DNA from: Arthrobacter sp. UNC362MFTsu5.1
GTDB taxonomy: Bacteria; Actinomycetota; Actinomycetes; Actinomycetales; Micrococcaceae
Assembly (NCBI RefSeq): GCF_000685965.1
Contig: NZ_JMLE01000012.1
Span: forward strand, 1-64,000
DNA length: 64,000 bases
Direction: 5' to 3'
Shown: one piece after another, positions 17,159-26,119 of the stretch
How the letters are laid out: the number at the start of each line of letters is the position of its first letter
Numbering within the stretch: position 1 is the stretch's first letter
Program-made: the position numbers and the translations under genes
The notes under the pieces: model-generated
Databases searched by the model: none
What the model saw: only the letters and a program-made list of their open reading frames with translations
What the model was told of the DNA's origin: nothing

Positions 17159-17215
17159 AGCGCGAGCGGACAGTTGCGGCCCCTTTCCGAAGGGCCGCAA
17201 CTGTCCGTTCGCGCT
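17159..17215. repeat. Palindromic repeat, AGCGCGAACGG family (copy 2)
   Basis: A 24-base arm starting AGCGCGAGCGGACAGTTGCG pairs with GGGCCGCAACTGTCCGTTCG plus CGCT, with one mismatch (GAGCGG against CCGTTC). Lies 20 bases past the permease stop and 28 bases before the RpiR gene. Shares its outer arm with the elements at 2399 and 19803. Confidence 0.85.
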
Positions 17216-17242
17216 TTGCCTGTCCTGTGAGACGGTTGTTTC

Positions 17243-18067
17243 ATGAGGATCGATGAACGGATCGAACGGCACTATGCAGAGCTGAGCCCCCAGGAGCAGA
17301 AGGCGGCGGACACGCTCCTGGACCGCCTCGGCGACCTCGCCGTCTACAACGCCGCGGAACTTGCACGCCTCAGCGGGGTCTCCAAGGCAACCATGAGCCG
17401 GCTGTTCCGGCGGCTCGGCTTTGAGGATTTCAACGAGGTCAAGGAACACACCCGGTCCATCCGTTCCAGCGGCATGCCGTTGGGTCCGCAGTCGTCCGAC
17501 GGCGGCCTGGCCGCCCATTTCGGGCAGGAACAGGAAAACCTGCGCCGCCTGGCCGAATCACTTGACGAGGACAAACTCTCGGAGGCCAGCGGCAAGCTCG
17601 CCGGCGCCGGAACCGTGCTGCTGCTCGGCTTCCGCAACAGTTTTCCCGTGGCGCTGCACTTCCGGCAGCAGCTCCTCCAGTGCCGCCCGGCCGTGGCCGT
17701 GGCGCCGCAGCCCGGGCAGAGCATCGGCGAAGAGCTCGCCGGCCTGGGCGCGGGGGACGCGGTGGTGCTGTTCGGCTTCCGACGGCGGCCTGCCGGGTTC
17801 AGTAAAGTCCTCCAGGCAGCGTCCGCCACCGGGGCAACCACGGTTCTGATCGGGGACCCGAGCGCGCGCCGGCTGGCCGCGGACGCCACGCTGTGGCTCG
17901 AGTGCCCGGTGGACGGCGCGCAGGCCTTTGACAGCTACGCCGCTGCCATGAGCCTGGTCAGCGTCCTCGCGAACGGCGTCCTCATAGCCTCGGGACGTCC
18001 CGGCCGCGAGCGCGTCCGCGAGGTCACGGCCCAGTTCGACGCCCTGGGCGAGATCGAAGCGAAGTAG
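17243..18067 (+). CDS. RpiR-family transcriptional regulator (HTH and SIS domains)
   Basis: A 274-residue regulator. The N-terminal RpiR helix-turn-helix (about 1-77) includes YNAAELARLSGVSKATMSRLFRRLGF; the C-terminal SIS domain (about 105-250) contains GAGTVLLLGFRNSFPVALHF and GAGDAVVLFGF. SIS domains in this family usually bind phosphosugars, but RpiR proteins beside purine permeases may respond to a ureide or purine intermediate. It lies between two nucleobase/ureide permeases on the same strand and probably controls one or both. The Arg-Arg-Arg stretch FRRRPAG where many SIS domains carry SxSGxT suggests an altered ligand. No strong ribosome-binding site precedes ATG 17243. Confidence 0.88.
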   Translation: MRIDERIERHYAELSPQEQKAADTLLDRLGDLAVYNAAELARLSGVSKATMSRLFRRLGFEDFNEVKEHTRSIRSSGMPLGPQSSDGGLAAHFGQEQENLRRLAESLDEDKLSEASGKLAGAGTVLLLGFRNSFPVALHFRQQLLQCRPAVAVAPQPGQSIGEELAGLGAGDAVVLFGFRRRPAGFSKVLQAASATGATTVLIGDPSARRLAADATLWLECPVDGAQAFDSYAAAMSLVSVLANGVLIASGRPGRERVREVTAQFDALGEIEAK

Positions 18068-18118
18068 GTCGAGGCCAAGAGGCGACGTAAACAGGAATTG
18101 TTGCACCAGAAACAGCAC

Positions 18119-18134
18119 TGAAACATTGGTTCCA
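18119..18134. promoter_or_regulatory. Operator candidate before the NCS1 permease
   Basis: TGAAACATTGGTTCCA matches the perfect palindrome before uricase (14522) at 13 of 16 bases. It is followed by two more TGAAA-type half-sites, TTGAAAGCGTGAAAC at 18141-18155, and lies 59 bases upstream of the permease start. Confidence 0.45.
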
Positions 18135-18193
18135 TCTAATTGAAAGCGTGAAACGGCCGGATCGGCGGCTGTCCCAATCTTTCAGAGGAAACC

Positions 18194-19756
18194 ATGACAG
18201 ACTCCGCGATGGCCGCACCCCGGGTTGAAGCGCCCGCCCGCACCGGCCAGCTCCCCGACTACGATCCCCGGCTCAGCAACGAGGACCTGGTCCCGCTGAA
18301 GAACCAGCGCTGGACCAGCTACAACCTGTTCGCGTTCTGGATGTCAGACGTCCACAGCATCGGCGGCTACGTCACGGCAGGCAGCCTCTTCGCCCTGGGC
18401 CTGGCCAGCTGGCAGGTCCTCGTGGCACTGCTGGCGGGCATTGTGATCGTCAACATCTTCTGCAACCTCGTGGCCAAGCCCAGCCAGCTGACCGGCGTCC
18501 CGTACCCGGTCATCAACCGGGCCGTCTTCGGCGTCAAGGGCGCCAACATCCCGGCCATCATCCGGGGACTGATCGCGGTTGCCTGGTACGGCGTCCAGAC
18601 GTTCCTTGCCTCCGAGGCCCTGGTGATTGTCTTCCTCAAGTTCTTCCCCGGCATGGCACCGCTGTACGACGTCGAACAGAACGGCTTCCTGGGACTCTCC
18701 GCCCTGGGCTGGATCTGCTACGGCATCCTCTGGGTGGCCCAGGCTGCGCTGTTCTGGAACGGCATGGAAAGCATCCGCAAATTCATCGACTTCGCCGGTC
18801 CCGCCGTCTACGTGGTGATGCTGGTCCTGGCCATCTACCTGGTGTCCAAGGCCGGCATCGGCAACATCAGCCTGAATCTTTCCAGCGGTCCGCCCCTGGA
18901 CTTTGCCGCCTCCATCCCCGTGATGATCTCCGCGATCGCCCTGGTGGTCTCCTACTTCTCCGGCCCGATGCTCAACTTCGGCGACTTCGCCCGCTACGGC
19001 AAGAGCTACAAGGCGGTCAAAAAGGGCAACCTCCTGGGGCTGCCGGTGAACTTCCTGTTCTTCTCGCTCCTGACCGTCATCACGGCGTCGGCCACCATCC
19101 CGGTGTTCGGGCGCCTCATCACGGACCCGGTCAAGACGGTCCAGGAAATCGACACCGTCTTCGCGGTGCTGCTGGGCGGACTGACCTTCGTCATCGCCAC
19201 CGTGGGCATCAACATCGTGGCCAACTTCATCTCGCCCGCGTTCGACTTCTCCAACGTCAGCCCGCAGAAAATCAGCTGGCGCGCAGGCGGCATGATTGCC
19301 GCCGTCGGCTCCGTCATCCTGACCCCGTGGAACTGGTACTCCAACAACGACGCCATCCACTACACCCTCGGCGTCCTGGGCGCCCTGATCGGCCCGCTCT
19401 TCGGCATCCTGATCGCCGGGTACTACGTGGTGAGCCGGCAGAAGGTCTGGGTGGACGACATGTACACGCTGAAGACCACCGGCCGGTACTGGTTCCGGAA
19501 CGGCTACAACCCGAACGCGGTCAAGGCGGTGGCCATCAGCGGCGCCATCTCCATCGCGTCCGTGGTGATCCCCAAGATCCTGCTCGACACCGGTGCCACC
19601 GCAGTGAACGCGACCTGGATCGGCAACTACAGCTGGTTCCTCGGCTGCGCGCTCGGCTTCCTCGTCTTCAGGGCGCTGGAGCGCAAGTCCCCGATGATCT
19701 CGCTCGAGCCCGCCGGCGTGGACAGCGGCGCGGTCAGCGACGGCACGCTGGCTTAG
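18194..19756 (+). CDS. NCS1 family permease, probably allantoin/purine/hydantoin
   Basis: A 520-residue membrane protein with about 12 hydrophobic segments, of the nucleobase-cation-symport-1 family that includes Mhp1 and allantoin permease PucI. The family opening is visible as LSNEDLVPLKNQRWTSYNLFAFWMSDVHS (residues about 28-56; quoted here in parts as LVPLKNQRWTSYNLFAFWM and DVHSIGGY), followed by QLTGVPYPVINRAVFG and RGLIAVAWYGVQT. Context (uricase, ureidoglycine aminohydrolase) favours allantoin as substrate, but the sequence cannot separate allantoin, uracil, cytosine and hydantoin. ATG 18194 has AGAGGAAACC upstream. A palindromic repeat follows the stop. Confidence 0.88.
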   Translation: MTDSAMAAPRVEAPARTGQLPDYDPRLSNEDLVPLKNQRWTSYNLFAFWMSDVHSIGGYVTAGSLFALGLASWQVLVALLAGIVIVNIFCNLVAKPSQLTGVPYPVINRAVFGVKGANIPAIIRGLIAVAWYGVQTFLASEALVIVFLKFFPGMAPLYDVEQNGFLGLSALGWICYGILWVAQAALFWNGMESIRKFIDFAGPAVYVVMLVLAIYLVSKAGIGNISLNLSSGPPLDFAASIPVMISAIALVVSYFSGPMLNFGDFARYGKSYKAVKKGNLLGLPVNFLFFSLLTVITASATIPVFGRLITDPVKTVQEIDTVFAVLLGGLTFVIATVGINIVANFISPAFDFSNVSPQKISWRAGGMIAAVGSVILTPWNWYSNNDAIHYTLGVLGALIGPLFGILIAGYYVVSRQKVWVDDMYTLKTTGRYWFRNGYNPNAVKAVAISGAISIASVVIPKILLDTGATAVNATWIGNYSWFLGCALGFLVFRALERKSPMISLEPAGVDSGAVSDGTLA

Positions 19757-19802
19757 CACCCGCCGCCGTCGAACCCCGAATCCTGAACCCTCACGTTGTC
19801 CA

Positions 19803-19899
19803 AGCGCGAACGGACACTTGCGGCCCCCTTCCGTCAGGAAGACGGGCCGCAAGTGTCCGTTCGCGCTGGGAGGAGGGGGCTTAAGTGTCCGTTCGCGCT
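19803..19899. repeat. Palindromic repeat, AGCGCGAACGG family (copy 3, with extra half)
   Basis: Left arm AGCGCGAACGGACACTTGCG plus GCCC pairs exactly with GGGCCGCAAGTGTCCGTTCG plus CGCT, ending at 19867. An additional right arm AAGTGTCCGTTCGCGCT stands alone at 19883-19899, as if a second copy had lost its left half. It lies between the convergent NCS1 permease and IclR gene. Confidence 0.85.
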
Positions 19900-19918
19900 G
19901 GAAGTACGACGGCGGGGG

Positions 19919-20674
19919 TCAGTTTTGGTTGAGCTCGTCCGAGATCGCCTGGGCTGCTTCGCGCAGCAGCGGCACGGCGCGTTCGGCGAAGGACTGGTCC
20001 ACGCGGGACACCGGCCCGGACACGGAAATGGCCGTGGGCGTCGGCGCGTTGGGGACTGCCATCGCAAAGCAGCGGACGCCGATCTCCTGCTCCTCCTCAT
20101 CGATGGAGTAGCCGCGTTCACGGATGAGCTTCAGGTCCAGGAGCAGGGAGTCGATGTCGCCGATGCTCTTGGGGGTGGGCGTCGGCATGCCGCTGCGCTG
20201 GACGATCCCGCGGACGGTCTCGTCATCCAGCTGGGCCAGGATCGCCTTGCCCACGCCGGTGGCGTGGGTGTGGGCGCGGCGGCCCACCTCGGTGAACATG
20301 CGCATGGAGTGCAGGGACGGCACCTGGGCCACGTATATGACCATGTCCGAGTCCAGCACCGCCATGTTGGACGTCTCCCCCAGCCGGTCCACGAGGGACT
20401 TGAGCTGCGGACGGGCGAGTGCGCCGAGCTGCTTGTTGGCGCCTTCGCCGAGCCGGATGAGCCGCGGGCCGAGGGCGTAGCGGCGGTTGGGCAGCTGGCG
20501 GATGTAGCCCAGGGTGACCAGCGTGCGCAGCAGGCGGTGGATGGTGGGAAGCGGCAGGTCAGTGGAGGACGAGAGCTCGCTGAGCGTGACGTCTCCGCCG
20601 GCATCAGTGATCAGTTCCAAAAGTTCGAAGACGCGCTCAACGGACTGCACGCCTCCCGGGGCTTTTTCAGCCAT
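19919..20674 (-). CDS. IclR-family transcriptional regulator
   Basis: A 251-residue regulator with an N-terminal winged helix (SVERVFELLELI, then TLSELSSSTDLPLPTIHRLLRTL at about 28-50) and the C-terminal IclR effector domain (HTHATGVGKAILA near residue 145, EEQEIGVRCFAMAVPN near 205). ATG 20674 has AGGAG eight bases upstream; an in-frame TTG at 20707 is less likely. It is divergent from the malic enzyme-malate synthase-AllE operon, the arrangement expected for an AllR/IclR-like regulator responding to glyoxylate or a ureide. The candidate operator at 20795 is between the two. Function as allantoin regulator is inference. Confidence 0.9.
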   Translation of the reverse strand: MAEKAPGGVQSVERVFELLELITDAGGDVTLSELSSSTDLPLPTIHRLLRTLVTLGYIRQLPNRRYALGPRLIRLGEGANKQLGALARPQLKSLVDRLGETSNMAVLDSDMVIYVAQVPSLHSMRMFTEVGRRAHTHATGVGKAILAQLDDETVRGIVQRSGMPTPTPKSIGDIDSLLLDLKLIRERGYSIDEEEQEIGVRCFAMAVPNAPTPTAISVSGPVSRVDQSFAERAVPLLREAAQAISDELNQN

Positions 20675-20794
20675 AACCGTGGTCTCCTGCGGTATCGGTT
20701 CCGACAACTCTTATCCACATCGTGAAAAAAATTGCTTAGAAGACCCAAGATACAGCACGCGCAAGGCTCCGTCGATGCACCTTCAGGGCTTGTG

Positions 20795-20831
20795 TTTCCA
20801 CAAAGTAGATAATAATATCCATAATACGAAA
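20795..20831. promoter_or_regulatory. Candidate IclR-type operator (copy 2)
   Basis: Starts TTTCCACAAAGTAGATAATA and ends ATACGAAA. It aligns without gaps to the element at 14238, sharing TTTCCACAAA and AT(A/G)CGAAA with GA.AATAA inside. Lies in the divergent IclR/malic enzyme region, in an AT-rich patch that is unusual for this genome. Confidence 0.55.
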
Positions 20832-20895
20832 ACATCTGATTGAGCAGTACGCCCGGAGGCACTCAGCGTCCGGGCCCGACGAGGAGGAACATTCA

Positions 20896-22338
<1,443 letters not shown>

Positions 22339-22364
22339 TTCGCAGCCCAGAAAGGACCCGGACA

Positions 22365-23963
22365 ATGGCTCTCTCAGTCACAGACCCGCAGCCGATTGCA
22401 CGAGCAGAGGAAATCCTCACCCCGAAGGCCCTGGCCTTCGTCGAGGAGCTCCACAAGCGGTTTGCGGGCACCCGCGCCGAACTCCTCAAAGCCCGCGTGG
22501 CCAAGCGCGAGCAGGTGGCCCGGACCGGAAAGCTTGATTTCCTGCCCGAAACCAAGGATGTCCGCGCGGGCGACTGGAAGGTGGCGCCGGCACCGGCCGC
22601 GCTGCAGGACCGCCGCGTGGAAATGACCGGCCCTGCCTCGCCGGCCAAGATGGCCATCAACGCCCTCAACTCCGGTGCCAAGGTGTGGCTGGCCGACCTC
22701 GAGGACGCCAGCACCCCCACCTGGGCCAACGTCATCGACGCGATCCTGAACCTCCGCGATGCCGCCGCGGGGACCCTGAGCTACACCTCCCCCGAGGGCA
22801 AGGAATACCGGCTCCGCACCGACGCGCCGCTCGCCGTCGTGGTGGCCCGTCCCCGCGGCTGGCACATGGATGAGCGCCACCTCCTGCTCGACGGCGAACA
22901 CACCGTGGGTGCGCTGGTGGACTTCGGCCTGCACTTCTTCCACACCGCCAAGCAGCTCCTCCTCAACGGCCAGGGCCCGTACTACTACCTGCCGAAGATG
23001 GAGAGCCACCTCGAGGCCAGGCTCTGGAACGAGGTGTTCGTCTTCGCGCAGGACTTCCTGGGCATCCCGCAGGGCACCATCAAGGCCACCGTGCTGATTG
23101 AGACCATCCCGGCAGCTTTCGAGATGGACGAGATCCTGTACGAGCTCCGCGACCACGCCGCAGGGCTTAACGCCGGCCGCTGGGACTACCTGTTCAGCAT
23201 CATCAAGTACTTCCGCGACGCCGGCGCCAGCTTTGTGCTGCCGGACCGCGCCACCGTGGCCATGACGGCACCGTTCATGCGCGCCTACACGGAGCTGCTG
23301 GTCAAGACGTGCCACCACCGCGGCGCCTTTGCCATGGGCGGCATGGCGGCCGTCATCCCCAACCGCAAGCAGCCCGAGGTCACCGCCCAGGCGTTCGAGA
23401 AGGTCCGTGCGGACAAGACGCGCGAGGCCAACGACGGCTTCGACGGCTCCTGGGTGGCCCACCCGGACCTGGTGCCGGTCTGCCAGGAAGTGTTCGATTC
23501 CGTCCTGGGCGAGCGGCCCAACCAGCTGGACAAGCAGCGCCCGGAGGTCAGCGTCACGGCGGACCAGCTCCTGGACATCGCCTCGGCCGACGGCAAGGTC
23601 ACCGAGGCCGGGCTTCGCCTGAACCTCTACGTCGCGGTCGCATACACGGCCGTGTGGATCTCCGGCAACGGCGCGGTGGCCATCCACAACCTGATGGAGG
23701 ACGCCGCCACGGCCGAAATCTCCCGTTCGCAGGTCTGGCAGCAGATCCGCAACAGCGTGGTCCTGGCCGATACCGGAAACGCGGTCACACGTGAACTGGT
23801 CAGCACCATCCTGGCCGAGGAGACCGAAAAGCTCCGCGGCGAAGTGGGCGAGGAGTCATTCGTCAAGTACTACAAGCCGGCCAGCGACCTGATCGGGGAC
23901 ATCTGCCTGTCCGAGGATTACACCGACTTCCTCACCACTCCGGCCTACGAACTGGTGGGCTGA
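22365..23963 (+). CDS. aceB: Malate synthase A
   Basis: A 532-residue malate synthase (isoform A length) that condenses glyoxylate with acetyl-CoA. Visible family segments include VWLADLEDASTPTWANV (metal-binding region, about 106-122), RPRGWHMDERH, IETIPAAFEMDEILYELR (about 246-263), and GAFAMGGMAAVIPNR. It starts 26 bases after the malic enzyme stop with AAAGGA upstream of ATG 22365. No isocitrate lyase is in the window, so here the glyoxylate probably comes from ureide breakdown rather than from the glyoxylate shunt. Confidence 0.96.
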   Translation: MALSVTDPQPIARAEEILTPKALAFVEELHKRFAGTRAELLKARVAKREQVARTGKLDFLPETKDVRAGDWKVAPAPAALQDRRVEMTGPASPAKMAINALNSGAKVWLADLEDASTPTWANVIDAILNLRDAAAGTLSYTSPEGKEYRLRTDAPLAVVVARPRGWHMDERHLLLDGEHTVGALVDFGLHFFHTAKQLLLNGQGPYYYLPKMESHLEARLWNEVFVFAQDFLGIPQGTIKATVLIETIPAAFEMDEILYELRDHAAGLNAGRWDYLFSIIKYFRDAGASFVLPDRATVAMTAPFMRAYTELLVKTCHHRGAFAMGGMAAVIPNRKQPEVTAQAFEKVRADKTREANDGFDGSWVAHPDLVPVCQEVFDSVLGERPNQLDKQRPEVSVTADQLLDIASADGKVTEAGLRLNLYVAVAYTAVWISGNGAVAIHNLMEDAATAEISRSQVWQQIRNSVVLADTGNAVTRELVSTILAEETEKLRGEVGEESFVKYYKPASDLIGDICLSEDYTDFLTTPAYELVG

Positions 23964-23966
23964 GGC

Positions 23967-25241
23967 ATGGCGGTACCCTCCGGCTCCCTCAGCGCGCACG
24001 ATCTCGCGCAGATCGACGCACAGCTGGCCGACACCGACCGGCTGCTGGAGCGCAACTACCCGGGCGACGACGGCACCCGCCAGCCGGTACATACCGTGTA
24101 TGTACCGGCGGACCGTTTCACGCCGTCGTTCTCCGCTGAGTGGGGGGCTACGGCACTGGCCGCGGCGGAAGCCCACGGCGGCCTGGCCCGTCTGGGCCAC
24201 CTGCTCGGCCAGGACGCCGAACTTGCCGAAGCCGTGGCCGCGCGAGTCCAGGCGAAACTGGAAAGCGAACCGGTTGAGGACCTGCGCCTGGACTTCGAAG
24301 ACGGTTTCGGGGAGAGGGGCGACGACGCCGAGGACGCGGCCGCTGTTGCGGCGGCTTCCGCCGTGGCCGCGGCAGTCGCGGCCGGCTCAGCGCCCCCGTT
24401 CATCGGCATCCGGTTCAAGTGCTTCGAGGCGGCCACCCGTGCCCGCGGCCTGCGCACCCTGGACCTGTTCGTCTCCGGACTGGCCGCAGCGGGCGAGCTG
24501 CCGCAGGGCCTGATCCTCACCCTTCCCAAAGTCACCACCGTGGCGCAGGTGAAGGCCATGGACTTCGCCGTGTCCCGGCTGGAGGAAGCGCACTCGCTGC
24601 CCGCCGGCCGGCTGCGGTTCGAGGTGCAGGTGGAAACGCCGCAGCTCATCCTCGGCCCGGAAGGAACATCGCCGGTGGCGCAGCTGCCGCACGCGGTCCC
24701 GGGACGGATCAGCGGCCTGCACTACGGCACGTACGACTACTCCGCCTCGTTGCAGATCTCCGCGGAATACCAGTCCATGGAACATCCGGTGGCGGACTTC
24801 GCCAAGGAAGTCATGCAGCTGGCGGTGGCCGGGACGGGCATCCGCTTGTCGGACGGCTCCACCAACATCATCCCCGTGGGCGACAACGTCGAAAACGCGT
24901 GGCAGCTGCACGGCCGGCTGGTGCGGCGCTCCCTGGAGCGCGGCTACTACCAGGGCTGGGACCTGCACCCGGCCCAGCTGCCCAGCCGCTTCGCGGCCAC
25001 CTATGCTTTCTACCGCCAGGGCCTGCCCGCCGCGGCGGCACGGCTGCGCAACTACGTGGACCGGACCGAGGGCGGGGTCATGGACGAACCCGCCACCGCC
25101 CGCGCGCTGGCCGCGTTCGTGCTGCGCGGCGTCCAGTGCGGAGCCGTCGGCGCCGAAGACGTCCAGGCGCTTGCCGGCGTCGGAATCCCCCAGTTGACCG
25201 GCCTTGCGCACCCGCGGCTGGCCCACTCCACTTCGAAGTAA
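23967..25241 (+). CDS. DUF6986 family aldolase/citrate lyase-like protein
   Basis: A 424-residue protein of the HpcH/HpaI-like TIM-barrel group, the type recently named DUF6986 and earlier mislabelled phosphoenolpyruvate kinase. Visible features are EDLRLDFEDGFGERGDDAE (about 95-113; acidic metal-site region), IRFKCFE, LILTLPKV, FEVQVETPQLILGPEG (about 212-227) and HYGTYDYSASLQISAEYQ. The reaction is unknown. It starts three bases after the malate synthase stop and ends seven bases before ureidoglycine aminohydrolase, so it is co-translated with glyoxylate and ureide enzymes. A C-C lyase or lyase of a glyoxylate-yielding substrate is plausible but unproven. Confidence 0.85.
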   Translation: MAVPSGSLSAHDLAQIDAQLADTDRLLERNYPGDDGTRQPVHTVYVPADRFTPSFSAEWGATALAAAEAHGGLARLGHLLGQDAELAEAVAARVQAKLESEPVEDLRLDFEDGFGERGDDAEDAAAVAAASAVAAAVAAGSAPPFIGIRFKCFEAATRARGLRTLDLFVSGLAAAGELPQGLILTLPKVTTVAQVKAMDFAVSRLEEAHSLPAGRLRFEVQVETPQLILGPEGTSPVAQLPHAVPGRISGLHYGTYDYSASLQISAEYQSMEHPVADFAKEVMQLAVAGTGIRLSDGSTNIIPVGDNVENAWQLHGRLVRRSLERGYYQGWDLHPAQLPSRFAATYAFYRQGLPAAAARLRNYVDRTEGGVMDEPATARALAAFVLRGVQCGAVGAEDVQALAGVGIPQLTGLAHPRLAHSTSK

Positions 25242-25248
25242 GGATCCA

Positions 25249-26064
25249 ATGATGGGAAAGTATTACTACCCCCAGGGCGGCCTGCCGCCGCAGACCCACC
25301 TCACCACGGAACGGGCCATCGTCACGGAGGCCTACACGGTCATCCCCAAGGGCGTCATGACCGACATCGTGACCAGCACCCTGCCGGGGTTCTCCAACAC
25401 GCGCTCCTGGATCCTGGCCCGCCCGATTGCCGGGTTTGCCACCACGTTCTCGCAGCTCATCGTGGAGATCGGCCCCGGCGGCGGCGCTCCCAAGGCCGAG
25501 TTTGAGCCCGGCGTCGAAGGCGTCGTTTTCGTCACCAAGGGCAAGGTCAACCTGACCCTCGACGGCGAACTCCACCAGCTTGAGGAAGGCGGCTACGCCT
25601 ACCTGGCCGCCGGATCCGCCTGGGGCCTGGAGAACGTCTCGGATGACATTGTCTCCTTCCAGTGGATCCGCAAGGCCTACGAGCGCCTTGAGGGCTACGA
25701 GGCAAAGTCCTTCGTCACCAGTGACGCCGAAGTGGAACCCACCGCCATGCCGGATACCAACGGCGCCTGGAAGACCACCCGCTTCACGGATTCCAGCGAC
25801 CTGGCCCACGACATGCAGGTGAACATCGTGACGTTCCAGCCGGGCGGGGTCATCCCGTTCCCGGAGACCCACGTCATGGAGCACGGCCTGTATGTCCTCG
25901 AAGGCAAGGCCATGTATCTGCTCAACAACGACTGGGTTGAGGTGGAGGCCGGCGACTTCATGTGGCTGCGCGCCTTCTGCCCGCAGGCCTGCTACGCCGG
26001 CGGCCCGGGCGAGTTCCGCTACCTGCTGTACAAGGACATGAACCGCCAGATCCGCCTGACCTGA
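25249..26064 (+). CDS. allE: (S)-ureidoglycine aminohydrolase
   Basis: A 271-residue bicupin. It releases ammonia from ureidoglycine, the product of allantoate amidohydrolase, giving ureidoglycolate. The start YYYPQGGLPPQTHLTTERAI and the length fit the AllE family; the C-terminal cupin holds the manganese-binding set in FPETHVMEHGLYVLEG (Glu and two His). ATG 25249 has AAGGA upstream; the next codon but one is another ATG. Last gene of the malic enzyme operon. Allantoinase, allantoate amidohydrolase and the ureidoglycolate-cleaving enzyme that would flank this step are not in the window. Confidence 0.92.
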   Translation: MMGKYYYPQGGLPPQTHLTTERAIVTEAYTVIPKGVMTDIVTSTLPGFSNTRSWILARPIAGFATTFSQLIVEIGPGGGAPKAEFEPGVEGVVFVTKGKVNLTLDGELHQLEEGGYAYLAAGSAWGLENVSDDIVSFQWIRKAYERLEGYEAKSFVTSDAEVEPTAMPDTNGAWKTTRFTDSSDLAHDMQVNIVTFQPGGVIPFPETHVMEHGLYVLEGKAMYLLNNDWVEVEAGDFMWLRAFCPQACYAGGPGEFRYLLYKDMNRQIRLT

Positions 26065-26119
26065 CCGGCTTCGCGGCCGCGGCCGACGGCTATTGACGCG
26101 TCTGAAAGCCCTGAGGAAC

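Noticed and set aside
15577-17244. A 555-residue minus-strand open frame
   Set aside because: Antisense to the NCS2 permease; composition rich in His, Arg, Gly and Asp as expected from reading a GC-rich gene backwards; no ribosome-binding site or family signature.
18344-19852. A 502-residue minus-strand open frame
   Set aside because: Antisense shadow of the NCS1 permease; ends in a palindromic repeat and has no credible start.
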